Source of the DNA: Basidiobolus meristosporus CBS 931.73
Taxonomy: Eukaryota > Basidiobolomycota > Basidiobolomycetes > Basidiobolales > Basidiobolaceae
Length of the DNA stretch: 23,328 nucleotides
Direction: 5' to 3'
Assembly: GCA_002104905.1 (NCBI GenBank)
Contig: MCFE01000967.1
Coordinates: 1 to 23,328 of the forward strand
The position numbers and the translations under genes were made by a program. This document shows positions 1 through 8,722 of the stretch, piece by piece. Below the pieces are notes generated by a model. It was not told the origin of the DNA. It saw only the letters and a program-made list of their open reading frames with translations, and made no database searches. The first letter of the stretch is position 1. Each line of letters starts with the position of its first letter.

Positions 1-1035
1 AGGTTGACATTGAACATCATTTGACATGGAATGTTATATAGAATAATATAGCTGCCTTAGTTCACTCACCTACAGATAGAATAATTGCAGTCATAGTCAC
101 CAAGTCATTAACCAGAGACAAATGTGAGTATCATTGATCACAATTAGTACTACTTAATAAGCCTCAACAGTGGAGTGGAAGTGTTGTAGGTTGTGTAATT
201 TCACCAAAGTGTAGACCTAACCTAGACACTTAGATGAGGGCTTACAGATCTTAGAGTATTCTTGCTAAGTTCCATGTTAAGATTTACTTTGAATATTATC
301 ACCAAATCATCAGGTTTGCAGGGCATGAAATTTCTCAGAGTTGATAAAATAGCCATCCACTTTGCATACCTGTTCTTGGATTCATCCTAGATCACCCTAA
401 TTCCAGTGAATGGTGCCCAATAGTGCTATAGTTTGCCTGAGAGGTATGGCTAACCCATATGTGTAAGGAACAGCACACCTACAGCTGGCTACTGACCTCA
501 AAATATGGCTCTACATGTGTTTGTGCAAAGTAGTCACTTTGCCATATGGAAGGTGAGTTTTGTGTCTTCTTCAAGTTTGTCCTCCGTGTTAATATGCTTA
601 GAGAATCTAATACCCTAACTGATTTTCCCTGACCAAAACATAACTAATTGCAGTTATGGTGTTACAAGTCTTAATATAAGAGTTGTAGAGGAATAGGGAG
701 TTTAGCTAGTATTGTATTCACTATAACTTGAACTGATCTGTATTGAGTTTCCAGCAGCTCCTTATATACGTTTTGCCATATCAATTATTGACTAATTGTA
801 TTTCCTATTGTAGGTTGTGGCTAATGACTCAATTGATTGCATCATCACCCAATAAGATCCTGCGTAACATATCTATTCCTGTGTGATAAGGATCTGCTTA
901 TTCATATGTTGACTACTGCTACTGATTTGATAGAAAGCACTGGTGTACTGAAAGGCTAAACATATAACTATTTGACTTGACCAAGAACTGATCTAACTTA
1001 AACATTCAAGCAGTAGATCATAACATGATCCCTTA
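1..1035. other. Gene-free CpG-poor flank of the Ty3 relic
   Basis: No reading frame of interest and no recognisable RNA gene is visible. The stretch is AT-rich and has only about three CpG dinucleotides (in the 580s, 770s and 860s). It lies just downstream of the integrase end of the minus-strand Ty3/gypsy relic, where a 3' LTR would be expected. I could not identify LTR ends, a polypurine tract or a target-site duplication. Confidence 0.5.
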
Positions 1036-2247
1036 CTAAAGTTGAGAGGGTTCTCCTGAATCTCTTTTCTTGTGATTACAATATCTTGATGGTTCAGTAT
1101 TGCTGGCAAGTCTTGCAAGCTTGAGTCTGTCTCTATGAACTAAATCTTCCTGGATATTTCCTTGTTTGTCCACTGGTTGGTAAGTAGCAAATAGACATTT
1201 TCTGATGATCTGAAAAGGTCCTGTTCATTGTGGCTCAAACTTCTTTCAAGTATTGTTTCTCAGCAGTACAAAGATCCCAACTGTCAATGCTTCTGGTGAT
1301 GTAGTCTTATCAAATCTCTGCTTCATCTTTTCTGCGCTTTGAGATACTTTGGCCTGTGCCTCTAGATGTCTTTGTTCCAGTTGCTGGTGTCTTCTAGGCT
1401 GACTTAGTTCATCTTCTAAGGCATCTGTGAGCTTTGGTTGTGTGAGATCTGCAATCCTTAGTTCACATCCATACACTAAGTAAAATGGCAATTATTTGGT
1501 GGTGTTGTGTACTCTAACTCTGCATGCAAAGAGTGCTTAGTCTATATACTCATCCCATCTATTGACAGCTCTGTTTGCATACTTGGTCAGCATTTTTCCA
1601 AATAACCCATTAAGTTGCTCAGTGACTCCATTGATTCTAGGGTGATATGCCAAGGTTTTCAAGTGTCTGATGTGTTATATTTCCAGGTAAGCTTCCACTG
1701 TCTTTGCAATAAAGTTTGCTCTTCTATTGGACAGAATCTCTGCAGGGCATCCAAACTTCATAAGGATCTCATGGTAGATGAAACTTGCAACTTCTTGTTC
1801 CCAGGCTACAGGTACTGCTTCAGCCACTGGCCATCTAGTGGCATGGTCAATTGCTACTAGGATCTAATGGTTGCATTTCCTGGTAGTTGGCAGTCATCCA
1901 ATAAAGTCAATTTCCCGTCTTTCAGATGGTCTTACAGGCTCCAAGAGAAAGAGTTTGGCAATTCTCAGTGGTTGGCCTTGGTTGATTTGGCAACTTGGAC
2001 ATGTTTTCACTAGCTTCTCAATGTCTTGTTTCATTCTGGGCCACCATTCTCTGGCTTTCACAAGGCTATAGGTTCCTTCAATTCCAAGATATCCATATCC
2101 ATTATATAGCTTATATATTAAATCCAGGCAAGCAACATAAGAGCAATTGGCAATAGGGCTTCCATCAACAATTTGGTAGAGTGTTTCATCCTGTACCACA
2201 AACTTGCTGGCTTCATCCCAGATAATCTTCTTGATTACTTCATCCAC
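1036..2247 (-). pseudogene. Integrase domain remnant (Ty3/gypsy)
   Basis: The order is: zinc-binding region (GTYSLVKAREWWPRMKQDIE then CPSCQ; the expected His pair is not visible, the CxxC is kept), and the core with the first Asp in REIDFIG and the second in LVAIDHATRWP. The AYHPRINGVTEQLNG block carries the catalytic Glu. The C-terminal part contains PFYLVYG, TGPFQIIR and VHRDRLKLA and stops at TAG 1,036-1,038. There are in-frame stops after DFIG, in the NH*ILVAID stretch, before HIRHLK, before ALFA, after RNNT and before TGPF. The usual SDRG/SDNG motif reads SNRR. The gene is dead. Confidence 0.9.
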
Positions 2248-2354
2248 CTCATTAGGAATGGGTCATAAGCAATGACTTGGTCCAAATACTTTGGTAATAG
2301 GCTAGGCCAATCTGATTTATGCACCAATCTGAGTTGTGCAACTTGTTCTAATCT

Positions 2355-2987
2355 TTATAAGGCATCAGCAACCATGTTGTTTTTCCCAGGACAGTAGGCA
2401 ATCTGCAAACCAAATTGCTGAATGTATTCATTCCATCTTGTCATTCTTCTAGAGATTACCTTCTGAATAAATATATACTTGAGGGAGGCATGATCAGTTT
2501 TCACGGTGCATCTGACTCCTTCAATAAAGCATCTCCATGTCTTCAAGCAGTGTATTATAGCAAGCCTCTCCTTCTCATGCACTGAATAGTTCTGTTCTGC
2601 TGAGTTCAGTTTCTTGGATTCAAAGGCAACTGGGTAGTCCTTTCCCTTATGTTCTTGGCCCAACACTCCACCTATTGCACAATCTGAAGCATCTGTGCAC
2701 AGAGTAAACTCTTTTTTGATGTCAAGTTTTCTTAAGCTCGGCAGCTTAGCAAACTCATACTTGAGCGTCCAAAAGACAGTCCCACAAGCTATGTCCCACT
2801 TGTAGGTATTTTCTGTCTTGAGGATATCAGTTAAAGGGGCTGCAATACTTGCAAAGGACTTGACAAATCTCCAATAATAGGAAACCATTCCAAGGAATGA
2901 TCTGAGTTCTGATATGCTATGGGGCTGCTTCAGATTCTTGATAACTTCAACCTTCTTAGGGTTCAAGGTCACTCCTGTGCAAGTCAC
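2355..2987 (-). pseudogene. RT connection plus RNase H domain remnant (Ty3/gypsy)
   Basis: An open stretch of 210 codons carries the end of the RT domain (CTGVTLNPKKVE, LRSFLGMVSYYWRFV, the thumb region) and an RT-type RNase H. RNase H landmarks are TLCTDASDCAIGGVLGQ (first catalytic Asp), NYSVHEKERLAII (catalytic Glu), TDHASLKYIF (second Asp) and the C-terminal WNEYIQQF...GKNNMVADAL (last Asp). This is the best-preserved part of the relic, with no internal stop. It is separated from the integrase part by about 100 bp of frame-broken sequence, so it is not expressed as a normal polyprotein. Confidence 0.9.
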
Positions 2988-2989
2988 TA

Positions 2990-3543
2990 TGTGTCCCAGA
3001 TATTCAATGTGTTCCTTGAAGAATTTACACTTGGCTGGCTTGCCATATAGTTTGTTCTCTCTTAGCTTCTTCAGGACCTTTTCAATGTGACCACATGATC
3101 CTCTTCTGTCTTGCTGTATATCAATATGTCATCTAGGTATTCTATCACAAACTTGTCTAAGTACTCCTGGAAGCAATTTGTATCAGGGTCATGAATGTTG
3201 CAGGGGCATTGCTGAGGCCAAAACTCATGACTAAGTACTTGTAATGTCCATATCTGGTCCTGAATGTTGTCTTAGGGATGTCTTCTTGCTTCACCCTAAT
3301 CTGGTTGTATCCTGACATGAGGTCAATCTTGCTGAATATAGTGGCTCCATTGAGCTGGTCCAAAAGCTCATCAATGCAAGGTATGGGGTACTTATTCTTC
3401 ACAGTAACTGAGTTGAGGGCTCTGTACTAAATGCACATCCTGAGTGTTCCATCCTTCTTCTTCATAAAAGGTACTGGTCCTACCCAAGGTGACTTGCTGG
3501 GAGCAATACATCCTTGCTCCAACAACTGCTCTATTTGTCACCC
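2990..3543 (-). pseudogene. Reverse transcriptase domain remnant (Ty3/gypsy)
   Basis: The minus frame reads through the usual Ty3 RT N-terminal block ([15 protein letters not shown], then [11 protein letters not shown]). A stop sits where the Asp of the CIDYRALN motif would be. It continues with [19 protein letters not shown] and [14 protein letters not shown], the first catalytic Asp region, and NAPATF. After a frameshift the palm motif YLDD (about 3,118-3,140, in EYLDDILIYSK) is intact. A further shift leads into the connection and RNase H region. Product: RNA-templated DNA synthesis of the element, now inactive because of the stop and frameshifts. Confidence 0.9.
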
Positions 3544-3600
3544 TATGAAAAACAATTTGGTCCCGCAAGTGGATCCAATCTGGATTAGCCATCAGGATCC

Positions 3601-4040
3601 CATCTAGAGGCTGCCATAATACCAGCAGCTTGGAATCAGTGACCTTCCTAACAATCTTATGATGAGATCATGATGGTGTTTTGCTAATTTTACAATCAAA
3701 TAAAGGGATAAAGCTTGATGATTTTCTTTCAGTGTTGTGGCAATATTTGCATGGTATTGTTGCAGTCTTTTAGCGCTCTATAGCTATAACAAGAAACTTG
3801 ATGGTATTTTCATGGCCTCACAGCAAGACTCTGATGGCATTGTATTGGCAGTATGACAGCCTACTGCTAGTTCTGTATAATGCTACTGTACCAATTTACC
3901 AAATGGTATTTCCTTTTTCTGCCTCCCCTTGTACAACTCATATATTTCACTGTAGAATCACCCGCTTTATTTGCTAACACACTACTACCTTGGGTCTTCC
4001 ACATATAGTCTGAATCAAAAAAACTATGGCCTCCTGCTTA
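3601..4040. other. Unassigned spacer between two transposon relics
   Basis: This is AT-rich, CpG-poor sequence between the RT end of the Ty3 relic and the C-terminal end of the CACTA-type relic. No coding motif was recognised on either strand. It may hold eroded gag/protease sequence or a terminal repeat of the DNA element. The string CACTACTA near 3,980 resembles a CACTA terminus, but I found no inverted partner. Confidence 0.4.
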
Positions 4041-5226
4041 CTAACCTCTGCAAACACACACCTGCCACAACTGACGTACTTCTATCACCTCAACTTTATG
4101 GCCTTTGAGTGTGATACTTGCAAAGTTACCATATACCTTGTGCTGCTGGTAACATATACATCTTGCAAACATATGCTTGGTTGTTGCCACTTCTGCCGTG
4201 AATACCTCCTGAGTATCTGCAAAGGACTTCTTGGTATTTAGCCAGTATATTCCTTCTCCCTGCTGGATTCTAGTCCCCCTTATAGGTGTGCACTGGCTTT
4301 TGTTTGTGTTAATTCCATATTGAATGGTGTAGAAGTTGGCTTGTGACCATAGGAAATCCTGCATATACATGGCAGAGTTTTCCTGATAAAAATTAGTTGC
4401 TTGTTGCACTCAACCCAATTTTGCATTACTTAAATGATTACCCACACATTGGGGCTGCTTAGCTTCTTAATGCTATGGGCATAGGTGTCTCCATGTGCAC
4501 ATTTGTCCTCAGTATTTTCCAACTCTTTCTGACTGTCCTCCATGTGCCAACTCATCACATCCATGACAGACTTGAAGGTAATATACTTGATGAGATTGCA
4601 ATATGGTAGTACCTGCAACTTGACTTGTCTTCCTATCTCCCCACACATCAGCTCCATAGAAAACTCCCAGAAGGTGAAGCAAGGCCCAATATTCTCCACA
4701 CACTGTGCAAGATGGAGTAGAGAATGGATACAGTAGCAGCAGAGATCTACATGTTCAGCTTTATGTTTGTAGTATAGCCACTCAAATCTCATCACAAACT
4801 CCTTACATAACAGCTGTAGATGCGTCAAGTTGGCATTGGTGATCTGCTTTTGGATAAATATTTCTACAATGTCCACATATGACTCCCAATGCTTGCCAGC
4901 CACATGACGGTTGTCCTCTTGTACCAAGTACATGGTAAGTTGCATCCTGGTATCATTTTGGCAAGTAGTACTAATAAATCCTCAAAGTCCCTATTAGTGA
5001 TATTAGTGGAATTGCACCGCTTCTCTAGCCACAAAATTACATCAATTACCAGTAGATGGATTACTGGGCTCACTTGGCTCCATAAAGAATCCTTGGCATT
5101 TGTTTCAATGGGTGTTGTCTCATTGCCTATAGAAGTTTGACCAGGCTCATACATGATGCTGTTGTTAGGGGAAATAGGCACAAAATCCATCAGTGAACCT
5201 TCTTTGCCATAGCTGTCACTCTGCAT
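4041..5226 (-). pseudogene. CACTA/tnp2-like transposase remnant with DUF4218-like region
   Basis: Three overlapping or adjacent minus-strand open stretches make up the remnant. Near 5,020-4,900, NRDFEDLLVLLAKMIPGCNLP resembles the tnp2 N-terminal block (an aromatic, LL..L, then a P and 'LP'). At 4,900-4,430 the pattern W-x-Y-V-D-I-V-E, IT.A.L..L, LYYKHKAEHV, HSLLHLAQCVENIGP, FWEFSMELMCGEIGR matches the DUF4218 region found after the catalytic core in these transposases. At 4,409-4,041 there is a tail with KVYGNFASI. The whole DDE core, several hundred residues, is missing between the first two parts, and frames do not join. Not functional. The family call rests on motif pattern, not an alignment. 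Confidence 0.75.
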
Positions 5227-5381
5227 GCCATATTCAGAAGGTCTGAGGTGAGCCTAAAGGTGTCACAAATCACCTGACTCAGTTTGTGCAAGGTGACAAA
5301 GTCAGCCAGGTGTCAATATAGAAGTATCAACTGGCTGGCAAAATAATGTTGGTACAGTAGTGACCAATAGATGGCCAAATA

Positions 5382-5525
5382 TTACTTGAGTGGCAAAACA
5401 CTGCCATGATCCTTATGATACTTCCTATGCTTTGTGCATGCTTTGTGGCTGAGAGGCTTGCCACAATAGCCACATGGTCTTTTTTCTCTTCTCTTACAGT
5501 GTTGAGTCAAAGTAGTCTTGTCCAT
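5382..5525 (-). CDS. 47-codon zinc-finger ORF, N-terminal piece of tnp2-type transposase
   Basis: An ATG at 5,525 opens a 47-residue frame ending in TAA at 5,382-5,384. It is basic at the start (KRREKRP) and has a compact Cys/His pattern, CGYCGKPLSHKACTKHRKYH, so C-x2-C followed by C/H residues that could bind zinc. Fungal tnp2/Plavaka-type proteins often begin with a small zinc finger of this sort, and the next identifiable block on the same strand is a tnp2 N-terminal domain. It is most likely the surviving first segment of the transposase, cut short by a stop. Expression is unknown. Confidence 0.6.
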   Translation of the reverse strand: MDKTTLTQHCKRREKRPCGYCGKPLSHKACTKHRKYHKDHGSVLPLK

Positions 5526-5747
5526 GGGGCAAACAGTTTGACATTCAACAATGTAATGCTATTGCATCCCTTGTTGGTCAATACTCACATGAACTTAAGA
5601 CAGTCTTGTGTTTGAGATATTGCACCTACATGAATGTAAGATTCAACAATGGCCCACCATAGTAAGCATTATGAATACAGTTATGGCACCACATACACAT
5701 GTATATGCAACACTATTTTCCCTGTGGTATGACTCACTTCCATATAT
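5526..5747. promoter_or_regulatory. Divergent intergenic region of the CACTA-type element
   Basis: These 222 bp lie between the start codon of the minus-strand zinc-finger ORF (5,525) and the start of the plus-strand ORF (5,748). The sequence is AT-rich with TATA-like strings (for example CATATATATG directly before the plus ATG). A two-way promoter would be expected here if both ORFs belonged to one element. No defined box can be proven. Confidence 0.35.
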
Positions 5748-6242
5748 ATGCCGCCAAAGAATAAAGCAAAGTCATCTGGTTCTCAACCAAACCCCACTGC
5801 TGACAGCAACAGAAGAACAGTTGGACAACAGCTTGCTTTGGCATTCAGTGTAACAAGCAGGGCTACATCCCAAAAAGGCCCTGTGGACAGTGTGCCCATT
5901 GAAGGTAATAATGCAGACTCCTCAGGCTCTGAGTCATGTAGGCAATTGAGAACCTCTGTGGAGCCACAAGCTGACCATTATGCTCAGGAGGATGAGAATG
6001 TAGCAAACACAGTACCATTAGTTGAAGATCAGCAAGTGGCCATGATAACATCACCACCACCCATATTAGCAAGTATGTTGTCAGCTCATATGGAAGCATT
6101 AATGAAGCAATTAGGTGCAGTGGCTGATAGGATAGATGTAATGGCCCAGAGAAATCAGGAAATAGCTCAGAAACAGGATGAGCGGATAATATGTGTAGAG
6201 CAATCAATATCTCAGGTAGGGAAAGCAGTATCCTTGCTGTAA
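5748..6242 (+). CDS. Transposon-associated ORF with coiled-coil region, function unknown
   Basis: A 164-codon frame starts at ATG 5,748. Residues 1-30 are basic and polar (MPPKNKAKSSGSQ...). The middle is Ser/Gln/Glu-rich and apparently disordered. Residues of about 105-160 form a likely amphipathic helix or coiled coil (SAHMEALMKQLGAVADRIDVM, then QNEIAQKQDER-like heptads). After the TAA at 6,240-6,242 the same frame continues for about 30 codons (GSSMSQPRIQPFPDITAEEH) before more stops, so the original protein was longer. I do not recognise a family. It could be an accessory protein of the DNA element or a Gag-like N-terminus. Confidence 0.45.
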   Translation: MPPKNKAKSSGSQPNPTADSNRRTVGQQLALAFSVTSRATSQKGPVDSVPIEGNNADSSGSESCRQLRTSVEPQADHYAQEDENVANTVPLVEDQQVAMITSPPPILASMLSAHMEALMKQLGAVADRIDVMAQRNQEIAQKQDERIICVEQSISQVGKAVSLL

Positions 6243-6454
6243 AGAAGGAACTCAGGTAGCTCAATGTCACAGCCAAGAATTCAGCCATTTCCTGATATAA
6301 CAGCAGAGGAACACCGTACAGTCTTTTAAGCACAACAATAGTGCCCAAAGATAAAGCCCACAGAAAAACCTATCACAGTGTGGGAGTGAGACAGTGTGGT
6401 GTTTATATCAAAGCCTAAAAATCAAAGGACATTGAAGATCCATGAAGCTGTTGA

Positions 6455-6913
6455 GTGCAATAATGAAGAGTGGGCTATGTGCAAGAGGCCATCAGAAGTC
6501 TAGCATGCCATCACCTTAAGGCTGGCATATCATGGGACCATCAGGAACTCAATGCCAAGCAGAACGCACTTGACTTGTTCCATGGGCATTATCCTGGATT
6601 TAAACAGGCAAACAGATTTTGGGCTAGCATTGGTATGCTCAGAGAGTATTTTAAGAATAGCAGAAACTATCAAAGGCAGAAGAACAAGGGTGCCATGGCT
6701 AAAAACCAGTGGCTTCCTCAAGAGCCTGTTACAATCAGGGCCAAAAGCTCCAGACAAGCATCAAAGAGATGTCAGTTAGCTGGAAGAGTGCCAATTAGGG
6801 ACAAGCAGGCAGACACAGATGCACCAGCACAACACTTACCAAGGAAAAAGTGTAGTATTACTCAAGAAGCACTCAGTAAAAGTAGTATGTATTTCAATAC
6901 AAGAAGAACTTAG
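6455..6913 (+). pseudogene. Transposon-associated ORF fragment with aromatic 'PGF..ANRFW' block
   Basis: The open frame from about 6,470 to 6,913 contains the block NALDLFHGHYPGFKQANRFW followed by LREYFKNSRNYQRQKNKGA. This arrangement (short helix, Pro-Gly-Phe, Trp, then a basic LR.Y.KN.R..R..K segment) looks like a small folded nucleic-acid-binding domain that recurs in fungal repeat-borne ORFs. That is an impression, not a database result. The rest is basic and low in complexity. It is offset in frame from the 5,748 ORF, with stops between, so the two may be broken parts of one gene. Confidence 0.4.
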
Positions 6914-7740
6914 TCAGGGTAGCAGTGAGGTTTTGGTGGTGGCAAAGGCCTATGGAGAGGAAAGAAAGTGTACCCTTGCAAGAAACAGAAAAGTGTCAGA
7001 CAAAAGCTGCAGCTTTCACTAATTAACACTTTCAAGACTTGATAGTTACATGAATTCAACTTCTGAGCTGAGGGGGATATTCTGATAACAGCAGTGGTAG
7101 ATATTCCAGACAGTGGCAGCTTGGAGATCATAACCTGTTGTAAGAGTTTAGAAATATGGAATGTGATTTAGCATATAGGTAGATAATATAATTCTTGCTT
7201 ACTGACTAATCAAATGTAAGTATGATATTTTATTACTCCATGGTCTTGGCAAAACCCCCCCCCAATCTGCTTAGAATGTTTCCAAGAGTATGTGAGCAAA
7301 ATTTGGGTACTTTGGACCACTCTGGGATATCTCATGTCATGGGTACCCACTATTTTGGTGAGGTTTTTCAAGTAAATTCCAACAAGAAATTTGGGTAGAA
7401 TTTTTCAAGATTTATTGACTATCATCCAAATGACCAAGTCAAGTGAATAATTAGGTGTAATTACCAAACTTTCAACAGAATACCTATGGTAATATGGGGT
7501 AAAGCAATATAGGGGAATGGTTTTACAGCACAATATTTGAGCAGTACAAGGAGAGGTAAAGAGGCGCAATGCCAATTAAAAATTTGGCATCAGGAATCAT
7601 AAATAAACAGTAGTTGGTTGCCATAAAACCGTTACAGAGGCACTAAGCCCAGCAAAAGGCCATCAAAATACAAACAAGTTTTTTACCATAATAGGTGATC
7701 CAGATGTATTTGCCAGTCAAATGCCAGGAAAACACAGTCA
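6914..7740. other. Non-coding, CpG-poor edge of the transposon block
   Basis: No convincing coding sequence. There is a run of nine C at 7,255-7,263. CpG remains rare until about 7,620 and then becomes normal, so the border of the mutated repeat block falls near 7,560-7,740. No terminal repeat of the CACTA-type element was found here. Confidence 0.5.
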
Positions 7741-8651
7741 GGATCCACCCGCAAGACCATATTAATTCTCATAGGGGGCAGTGGGAACCAGGAAGCGATC
7801 TGGAGTAGTTGGACCAAAGTGTGATTGCTCGCTGACGGAATCATCAAGTCGAGACAAAGCACTTGGGCTTTTGAGTGAGCTTTGTAAAAGTAATGCAAAG
7901 AGCGTTTTAAGGGGGATCCTAGTAAGCTATGTGGGAAGTTTGGGGCTTTTTGACAGTGGCCCAGTTGATTTCGTACGATCTTCACCAAGTTTGAAATTGG
8001 GGAAATACCGGACGTGACCAAAAAAGGCGAAATTAATAAACCTCGATTTCACATTGAAGGAGCATATCTAAACATGAAAAATCAGGTGCAAAACTAATTG
8101 TTTGCAACGACAGTTACCCTCGGATCGTTGCAATCCTTCCCATATGACGAGAAATCGTGGAATCAGACGATTCCCGAGTCATCAATGCACATGCCAAAGT
8201 TTCCACATTCCCGATTTTGATGGCTGTCCCAAATGGGGACCACTTTGTCCTATTACCAACCGACGCGCAGGTAGATGCAAACTTCCGACAGCCCAAAATA
8301 GGAAATAAGCAATAACTGTTTAGCCTGGCCAATGACCACCGGGTCGTGGGTTCGCTTTGCAGTGTGGGGTTATGTATGGCAATCCAATCGAGCAAGCTCT
8401 GCCTGGTTCAGCCCTACGGCTTCTTGTGTTTAGAGGTTGGCAGGGTGCGATCTCAGATTTTGAGGAGTCACCGGGAAGAAGTATAACCTGTAGATACTAA
8501 TCCCATCTTCCAAATCGGTTGTTCCAAATCCTGGTAGTCATCACTAAAAATAGTGAGTATCGCACCAAAAGTGTACCTTTGCTCTCAGCTATCAACGAAC
8601 CCGGTGTTGAACCTATGCTGGCACGTAGTCGACTCAAAAAGCTCGACATCC
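7741..8651. other. Unassigned region upstream of the mitochondrial carrier gene
   Basis: Several short open frames exist on both strands (for example minus 7,683-8,021 and 8,114-8,395), but none has a recognisable motif, consistent splice sites or codon pattern. CpG content is normal, unlike the block to the left. A small inverted repeat, TCACTA-4nt-TAGTGA, lies near 8,540-8,555. The last 150 bp should contain the carrier promoter. Confidence 0.4.
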
Positions 8652-8658
8652 TATAAAA
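8652..8658 (+). promoter_or_regulatory. TATA box of the carrier gene
   Basis: TATAAAA lies 65-71 bp upstream of the ATG at 8,723, the usual place for a fungal core promoter with a short 5' leader. Confidence 0.6.
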
Positions 8659-8722
8659 GGTGCTTCAGTCCCAGAAACTATCCGTACTTGTCCACATCTC
8701 CCTAGCCTAACTGATTACGGAT

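Larger units (their letters stand above)
1036..3600 (-). mobile_element. Degenerate Ty3/gypsy-type LTR retrotransposon (pol remnant)
   Basis: Read on the minus strand, reverse transcriptase, RNase H, the integrase zinc-binding region, the integrase core and the integrase C-terminal region follow in that order, which is the Ty3/gypsy arrangement. The frame is broken by frameshifts (around 3,090-3,170, near 2,990, and between 2,250 and 2,350) and by several in-frame stops. No gag, protease or LTR could be recognised, so this is a pol-only relic. It is almost free of CpG. Assignment to Ty3/gypsy is secure from domain order and motifs; the clade is not determined. Confidence 0.92.
4041..6913. mobile_element. 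Internally deleted CACTA (En/Spm, tnp2-type) DNA transposon with divergent ORFs
   Basis: Minus-strand fragments match tnp2-type transposases: a short N-terminal zinc-finger ORF (5,382-5,525), a region like the tnp2 N-terminal domain (NRDFEDLLVLL..., 4,864-5,226), and a DUF4218-like C-terminal region (4,430-4,945). Plus-strand ORF fragments (5,748-6,913) start 222 bp away in the opposite direction. The central part of a tnp2 protein, with its Cys-rich block and DDE core, is absent. Limits are those of the coding remnants, as terminal inverted repeats were not found. The plus-strand ORFs belonging to the same element is inference from their position and shared CpG depletion. Confidence 0.65.

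Noticed and set aside
3970-3990. CACTACTA as a terminus of the CACTA-type element
   Set aside because: No inverted partner or 3-bp target duplication was found on the right side of the element.
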